From the NCBI GenBank assembly GCA_028692205.1, contig JAQUXV010000057.1:1-11154 (forward strand): a DNA stretch of 11,154 bases, given 5' to 3'. The notes beneath the pieces were generated by a model. It did not search any database and was not told where the DNA came from. It saw nothing but the letters and a program-made list of their open reading frames with translations. The translations under genes and the position numbers were made by a program. This stretch comes from Eubacteriales bacterium. GTDB taxonomy: Bacteria > Bacillota_A > Clostridia > Christensenellales > Aristaeellaceae. Shown one piece after another: positions 7,059 through 11,154 of the stretch; the stretch's first letter is position 1; every line of letters starts with the position of its first letter.

Positions 7059-8471
7059 ATGCAGACATTTATGGGCAAAGATTTTTTGCTGGACACCGAT
7101 ACGGCGAAGAAACTATATCATGAAGTGGCGGCCGAATGCCCGATCATCGATTATCATTGCCATATCAATCCCCGTGAAATCTATGAAGACCGCCATTATG
7201 AAAACATAACGCAGGTGTGGCTGGGCGGCGACCATTACAAATGGCGGCTCATGCGCTGCGCGGGCGTACCGGAACATCTGATTACGGGCGATGCGACGGA
7301 CCATGAAAAGTTCCGGGAATGGGCGCGTGTGCTCGGCCTTTCCATCGGCAATCCGCTGTACCACTGGAGCCATCTGGAGCTTCAGCGTTTTTTCGGTTAC
7401 AACGGAACCCTGTCGCTTGAGACGGCGGAAACCGTGTGGAATACCGTGAATGCGAAACTTTGGAAACAGGAATTCGGCGTTCGCGGGCTGATCGAGCGCA
7501 GCAATGTGGAACTGATTTGCACCACGGACGACCCTGTGGATACGCTGGAGTGGCACCGGAAACTGGCGGAAGATCCGTCGTTTACCACCGCCGTACTGCC
7601 TGCGTGGCGGCCCGATAAAGCGATGAACCTGGAGAAACCGACCTACCTTGAATACCTTGGCAAACTGGCGGAAACCAGCGGTGTGGAGATCGGTACTTTT
7701 GCCGCGCTGAAGGAAGCCCTCCGCGCGCGCATGGCGTTTTTCCATAAAAATCGCTGCCGCCTGAGCGACCATGCGCTCAACTACGCGATGTACGTGCCTG
7801 CGGACGAAGCCGAGATCGAGCGCATTTTTGCAGACCGGCTGGCGGGAAAACCGATTACGGGCGAGGACGAGTTGAAATTTAAAACCGCGTTTATCCAATT
7901 TGTCGCGGGCGAATACAAGCGGATGGGCTGGACGATGCAGCTTCACTTTGGCTGTCACAGGGACAACAATACCGCCATGTTTGACCGGCTCGGGCCGGAT
8001 ACCGGATACGACTGCATCGACACCTACACGCCATCGGCGCAGCTAGCCGCGCTGATGGGCGCGTTGGAGGCGGACGGCAGGCTGCCGAAAACCGTTCTGT
8101 ACAGCCTGAACCCGAATGACGATGCTGCGATTGACAGCATTTGCGGCTGCTTCCAGAATGACGAAGCCGTCTGCAAGGTACAGCACGGTTCCGCGTGGTG
8201 GTTTAACGACCACCTGAAAGGGATGACCGACCAACTGACGAGTTTTGCCAACCTTGGCTATCTTGCCGGGTTTGTGGGCATGCTCACCGATAGCCGCAGC
8301 TTTTTAAGCTATCCCCGGCATGAGTATTTCCGCCGCATTCTCTGCCGTCTGCTGGGGCAGTGGGTGGAGGAAGGGCAATACCCCAACGACTTTGAAAGCC
8401 TCGCAACTATCGTGAAGGGCGTATGTTACGAAAACGCCAGGCGGTATTTCAATTTTCCGATGGAAAATTGA
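7059..8471 (+). CDS. uxaC: Uronate isomerase UxaC (glucuronate/galacturonate isomerase)
   Basis: This 470-aa cytoplasmic amidohydrolase-superfamily enzyme converts D-galacturonate to D-tagaturonate and D-glucuronate to D-fructuronate. The length is that of E. coli UxaC. The metal-binding HxH is seen as DYHCHINP (31-38, with His33 and His35). Other family blocks are NPLYHWSHLELQRFFG, MQLHFGCHRDNNT, DRLGPDTGYD, GSAWWFND and GMLTDSRSFLSYPRHEYFRR. The family commonly has an ALRNNNT-like stretch where this protein has CHRDNNT, a modest change. The ATG at 7059 follows AGAGGGAG (7043-7050); an in-frame ATG at 7071 is a less likely alternative. It is transcribed alone from its own promoter and operator, divergent from uxaA. 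A tagaturonate or fructuronate reductase is needed next and is not encoded beside it. Confidence 0.96.
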   Translation: MQTFMGKDFLLDTDTAKKLYHEVAAECPIIDYHCHINPREIYEDRHYENITQVWLGGDHYKWRLMRCAGVPEHLITGDATDHEKFREWARVLGLSIGNPLYHWSHLELQRFFGYNGTLSLETAETVWNTVNAKLWKQEFGVRGLIERSNVELICTTDDPVDTLEWHRKLAEDPSFTTAVLPAWRPDKAMNLEKPTYLEYLGKLAETSGVEIGTFAALKEALRARMAFFHKNRCRLSDHALNYAMYVPADEAEIERIFADRLAGKPITGEDELKFKTAFIQFVAGEYKRMGWTMQLHFGCHRDNNTAMFDRLGPDTGYDCIDTYTPSAQLAALMGALEADGRLPKTVLYSLNPNDDAAIDSICGCFQNDEAVCKVQHGSAWWFNDHLKGMTDQLTSFANLGYLAGFVGMLTDSRSFLSYPRHEYFRRILCRLLGQWVEEGQYPNDFESLATIVKGVCYENARRYFNFPMEN

Positions 8472-8718
8472 CTGTTAAGTTGTTCCGGAGCTGAGATTGG
8501 TTGTTCTGCAAAAATTATTGTGTAACACAGCCGTTAGCTGCTGAAGGAATGCGCGGGTTGAATCGCTTTGCGGGTGCTAAGGCAAGGCGAAGGCGATTCT
8601 AGCAGGAACAGCCGGCCGGAACCGAGTCGCCATTTCAGGGTTTTTGGAATTGAAACGATAACGCTGTGCCGCGGCAGGCACAAAAGGTTATCCGACGCTT
8701 GTGTTATGTCGGTACAAA
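8472..8718 (+). other. Hairpin-rich non-coding stretch after uxaC
   Basis: I see no gene with a ribosome-binding site here. There is a 12-bp composite hairpin: GAATC (8560-8564) with GATTC (8595-8599), and GCTTTGC (8565-8571) with GCAAGGC (8582-8588), separated by a 6-base bulge. Two further hairpins follow: TGTGCC (8665-8670) with GGCACA (8677-8682), and CCGAC (8692-8696) with GTCGG (8708-8712). A strong terminator comes next. It may be a structured 3' UTR or a separate small RNA. I recognise no family and found no convincing promoter. Confidence 0.35.
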
Positions 8719-8752
8719 AAAGCCGCTCCGCCCAATGGGACGGAGCGGCTTT
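8719..8752. terminator. Bidirectional terminator between uxaC and the secreted-protein gene
   Basis: AAAGCCGCTCCG (8719-8730) pairs with CGGAGCGGCTTT (8741-8752), and CCC-AAT-GGG continues the stem inside. On the minus strand a run of T (complement of 8716-8721) follows, making a strong terminator for the gene at 8781-9347. On the plus strand the T-run is short but the stem is stable, so it probably ends uxaC transcripts too. Confidence 0.88.
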
Positions 8753-8780
8753 GCGATTGTTTTGATTTGCCGCGCGTGCG

Positions 8781-9347
8781 TTATTCCGCTAGATCCGCCT
8801 CGTCATAATTCAGGCGAGAAGAGTAAAGAATATTGATGCTGTCCGAGTACATGCGGGAAAGGCTCAGCGAAACCCGTACGTCTTCAGCTGTCCATGAAGC
8901 CGAAAGCGTACCCCATTCCACATACTGGGCAACGCCGTTTTCGTCGAAAGGATCGCTGTCCGGCGCACCGAGTGAAGCGGTCATCGCGGACAGCAGTGTG
9001 CGGAAGGTGGCAATGCTGTTGTCTCCGGGCTCAACGTCGAAGGTGAGCATGGTCAGCCTGTCTGCGCGCTGACTGTTGTTTTGGTCAATCTGAACGCTGA
9101 AGTTGTACGCCGTCATATCCGTACCCGGAATGGCAACGTCCGTAAAGTCGTACTCCACGGCGCTATCGTTAACCAGTTCTTCCGGCTCCTGCGCCGCGAG
9201 CGTTGCATCCGCCGCAAACGCGGCTTTCGTTGCGGGTATATCCATGCCGAGCGCAAGCCCGAAGGGAAGCGCGGTTGTTTCGCCAAGCGCGGCCGCGGGA
9301 ATCAGCAGGGACAGAATCAGCAAAATTACCATGATCTTTTTAACCAT
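8781..9347 (-). CDS. Secreted protein of unknown function
   Basis: This 188-aa protein starts with a clear signal peptide: KK at 3-4, a hydrophobic core over about residues 5-20, and a likely signal-peptidase I site near ALG-ETT (20-25). There is no lipobox cysteine. The mature part is acidic and contains LPFGLALGMDIPATKAAF (27-44), a GLxLGM-type opening often seen in small exported proteins of Clostridia. I recognise no enzymatic motif. The ATG at 9347 is preceded by AGGAGG (plus strand 9356-9361) at good spacing. It diverges from the chagasin-domain gene, with separate promoters between them, and ends at the bidirectional terminator. It may act at the cell surface; no function is assigned. 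Confidence 0.75.
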   Translation of the reverse strand: MVKKIMVILLILSLLIPAAALGETTALPFGLALGMDIPATKAAFAADATLAAQEPEELVNDSAVEYDFTDVAIPGTDMTAYNFSVQIDQNNSQRADRLTMLTFDVEPGDNSIATFRTLLSAMTASLGAPDSDPFDENGVAQYVEWGTLSASWTAEDVRVSLSLSRMYSDSINILYSSRLNYDEADLAE

Positions 9348-9392
9348 CAGGGATTCCTCCTCTTATGCCGATTGGGTACCGATTTCGCTTTG

Positions 9393-9421
9393 ATGATAAT
9401 TCACAGGCGATAAAAAGTCAA
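9393..9421 (-). promoter_or_regulatory. Predicted promoter of the secreted-protein gene
   Basis: On the minus strand TTGACT (9416-9421), a 17-base spacer and TATCAT (9393-9398) form a good sigma-A promoter, with a leader of about 40 bases to the start codon. Confidence 0.65.
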
Positions 9422-9463
9422 TTTTCTTTGTCCGCAAATCTGTAAAAGATATCGCGCAACCAA

Positions 9464-9492
9464 TTGGATTATAGACGGAGTTGGCGTATAAT
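9464..9492 (+). promoter_or_regulatory. Predicted promoter of the chagasin-domain gene
   Basis: TTGGAT (9464-9469), a 17-base spacer and a perfect TATAAT (9487-9492) predict a start near 9499, about 64 bases before the ATG. No uronate-type operator is seen in this intergenic region. Confidence 0.7.
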
Positions 9493-9562
9493 AAAGGCAG
9501 AAAGCCAATCGTTCCCATCAAAAACGGGCGGGTTACCGGCCGAGTCAAGGAGGAGTAACTAC

Positions 9563-10297
9563 ATGCTGAAAAAAGGAATCGTTTTCATGCTTGCGCTGAT
9601 GGTGCTTTGCAGCGGCATGGCGCTGGCGGAAGAAGCGCAGAGTGCCAGTATTACCCTTCAGGAAAATCCCACCACCGGATACACATGGAGCTATGTAATC
9701 AGCGATGAAGCGATCATTGCCGTTACGGACGACGGCTATATCGCCGACGCAAACCCCGAGGGGCTTGTCGGGGCGGGCGGCACCCACCGTTTTACCATTA
9801 CCGGGATTGCGGAGGGGCAGGCGACCGTAACCCTGACGCTTGCGCAGCCCTGGGATGGCGGTGAACAGGCGGCTACGATAAGCTATAATTACGTGGTAGA
9901 CGACCAGAAACAGGTGAGCATTGTGGGGATCGAGGGCGTGCCCGAAGCCTATATGCCCGATAAAGCAGTGGTAACTCTGGAGGAGAACCCGACTACCGGG
10001 TATGAATGGACCTATACCATCAGCGACGAAAGCGTACTGACTTTCGCGCGGGATGTTTTCCAATCGAGCGCCGATACGGATGGGATGCTGGCAGGTGCGG
10101 GCGGCGTGCATACATGGGTGTTTACGGGCGTGGCGCAGGGCGACGCGATGGTCGCGTTTGCATACGAACGTTCCTGGGAAAAGACTCCGATTGCGACAGT
10201 GACATACACCTACCATGTGGATGAAAACTTGAACGTAACGCTGACCGACACACAGGGCGACCCGTCGGTTACAACGCAGGCTGAAACAGCTGACTAA
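9563..10297 (+). CDS. Secreted protein with two chagasin-like (inhibitor I42) domains
   Basis: This 244-aa exported protein has a signal peptide (1-22, cleavage likely after MALA). It carries two tandem copies of the chagasin/I42 fold, about residues 26-113 and 134-220. Chagasin-family proteins inhibit papain-like cysteine proteases through three loops, and each copy shows counterparts: NPTTGY (35-40 and 142-147), GAGG (70-73 and 178-181), and a third loop with QPW (95-97) in the first and RSW (203-205) in the second, where the family typically has RPW. The C-terminal tail (about 225-244) is Thr- and acid-rich. The start is the ATG at 9563 after AAGGAGGAG (9548-9556). It is monocistronic, with its own promoter and a terminator. 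Inhibition of cysteine proteases outside the cell is the likely role; the altered third loops make the strength and target uncertain. Confidence 0.85.
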   Translation: MLKKGIVFMLALMVLCSGMALAEEAQSASITLQENPTTGYTWSYVISDEAIIAVTDDGYIADANPEGLVGAGGTHRFTITGIAEGQATVTLTLAQPWDGGEQAATISYNYVVDDQKQVSIVGIEGVPEAYMPDKAVVTLEENPTTGYEWTYTISDESVLTFARDVFQSSADTDGMLAGAGGVHTWVFTGVAQGDAMVAFAYERSWEKTPIATVTYTYHVDENLNVTLTDTQGDPSVTTQAETAD

Positions 10298-10314
10298 CAT
10301 AACAGACGAGCAGT

Positions 10315-10355
10315 AAAAAAGAGCGGCTTCCCACAAGGGGAAACCGCTCTTTTTT
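10315..10355. terminator. Bidirectional terminator between the convergent chagasin and AraM genes
   Basis: AAAAAAGAGCGG (10315-10326) pairs with CCGCTCTTTTTT (10344-10355), with an inner TTCCC (10328-10332) and GGGAA (10338-10342) and a loop ACAAG. T-runs of six on each strand let it serve both flanking genes. Confidence 0.92.
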
Positions 10356-10360
10356 CGACA

Positions 10361-11154
10361 TTACATTTCCAGCGGGAAATCGTTCAGCAGGCCCAGGTCC
10401 CACAGCAGGGAGCTGGTCAGGTATTTATCGCGGATCTCGCGCGAACAGTGGAAGGCGTCCAGCGTATCCTGCCTGGTTTCGCCGATTTCGTCAGGGCGTA
10501 CCGGCATGCCCAGGGAACGCATCAGGCGAAGGATGGTCTGCGTGTCGGGCAGCTCTTCCGCCATAATGCTTTTCAACGCATCCCAGTTTGCGAGAATTCG
10601 CTCCAGCCGCTCCTGATGGCTCACGGGATCGTTTTTATGCCACAGACGGTTCTCGCTGTCGATCAGCGTTTGAGCCGCGCGCCCGAAAACGCGGCGCACA
10701 TTCTGCTCCCACTCGGCGGGTTTGAAGGCTCGCATTGCGTTTTCCGCTGTCTGCCGGTTGGGTGTCATTGTACGAAGCCGATCGTAGATGCGCAAGCTGA
10801 GTACCGTGCCGACCCCCACCTGAATGCCGTGCAGTTCCAGCGGCAGTCCCCGGTCCAACGCGAACATTTCCCACAGATGCGAAAAATAATGCTCTAGTCC
10901 CGAAGCGGGGCGGGAAACCTGCGCAAACGCCATCGCGATGCCTGAAAGGATCAGCCCTTCCGCAACCGCGCCGATCACTTCCGGGTCGCGCGTCATCAGC
11001 CGCGGCGCGGCTTCGACGATTTTGTTCAGAGAGCTGCGCATCAGCCCCGCGACCTGCTCGCAGTAATATTCGCCGGTTACGATGTGGGAAATACGCCACT
11101 CGCAAAGCGCGATGTATTTTGCCAGCATATCCCCAAGGCCCGCCCAGAGCATAC
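10361..11154 (-). CDS. araM: AraM-type sn-glycerol-1-phosphate dehydrogenase, C-terminal part
   Basis: The window edge cuts this gene: about 264 residues of the C-terminal part are present and the start lies beyond 11154. The Met at 11152 is internal, because the conserved AGLGDMLAKY block, which sits mid-protein in the family, follows it directly. The metal ligands are visible in this fragment as Asp8 (GLGDM), His88 (GLEHYFSHLWEM) and His108 (ELHGIQVGVGT). The end, HCSREIRDKYLTSSLLWDLG, has the usual AraM look. Such enzymes reduce dihydroxyacetone phosphate to sn-glycerol 1-phosphate with NAD(P)H; in Bacillus araM lies in the arabinose operon. The blocks align with the protein at 3549-4907, but the two are clearly diverged. 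This copy keeps the more classical motifs. Its operon partners are outside the window. Confidence 0.85.
   Translation of the reverse strand, partial: MLWAGLGDMLAKYIALCEWRISHIVTGEYYCEQVAGLMRSSLNKIVEAAPRLMTRDPEVIGAVAEGLILSGIAMAFAQVSRPASGLEHYFSHLWEMFALDRGLPLELHGIQVGVGTVLSLRIYDRLRTMTPNRQTAENAMRAFKPAEWEQNVRRVFGRAAQTLIDSENRLWHKNDPVSHQERLERILANWDALKSIMAEELPDTQTILRLMRSLGMPVRPDEIGETRQDTLDAFHCSREIRDKYLTSSLLWDLGLLNDFPLEM

Noticed and set aside
7113..7958. Antisense frame of about 281 codons over uxaC
   Set aside because: It is a shadow of the well-conserved uxaC coding sequence.

Overview
The window looks like a chromosomal segment of a mid-GC Clostridia-type Firmicute, probably a gut or rumen anaerobe. 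The signs are strong AGGAGG-type ribosome-binding sites before nearly every gene, sigma-A-like promoters, LacI-type operators, intrinsic terminators, a stand-alone MsmX/MsmK-type ATPase, AraM-type dehydrogenases and chagasin-like secreted proteins. The species cannot be named from sequence alone.

Layout. (1) 135-1256 (+): a monocistronic MsmK/MsmX-type ABC ATPase with its own terminator. (2) 1257-1955: a long gene-free stretch with AT-rich repeats, a promoter, a LacI-type operator and then about 250 nt that read as a structured RNA, possibly a raiA-motif relative, ahead of the next operon. (3) 1956-4907 (+): an operon of an MFS permease, the cupin KdgF and a divergent AraM/iron-alcohol-dehydrogenase-like protein, ended by a strong terminator. 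(4) 5309-6790 (-): altronate dehydratase UxaA, convergent with that operon. (5) 7059-8471 (+): uronate isomerase UxaC, divergent from uxaA. (6) 8472-8780: a hairpin-rich non-coding stretch and a bidirectional terminator. (7) 8781-9347 (-) and 9563-10297 (+): two divergent genes for secreted proteins, one unrecognised and one with two chagasin (inhibitor I42) domains. (8) 10361-11154 (-): the C-terminal part of a second AraM-type protein, cut by the window edge.

The core is a hexuronate catabolism locus. The MFS protein probably imports uronates. KdgF linearises 4,5-unsaturated uronates released from pectin- or alginate-type polymers. UxaC isomerises galacturonate or glucuronate to the keto-uronates, and UxaA dehydrates altronate to 2-keto-3-deoxygluconate. 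The reductase between UxaC and UxaA (UxaB) is not in the window, but an unassigned AraM-like dehydrogenase sits in the operon. The promoters ahead of the MFS operon, uxaA and uxaC each carry a near-identical palindrome (consensus GTAARYGNTTAC) just downstream of the -10 box, so all three units are probably controlled by one LacI-family repressor encoded elsewhere.

The observations most worth following are the structured RNA placed between this operator and the uronate operon, the shared three-site regulon, and the possibility that the AraM-like enzyme fills the missing reductase step.
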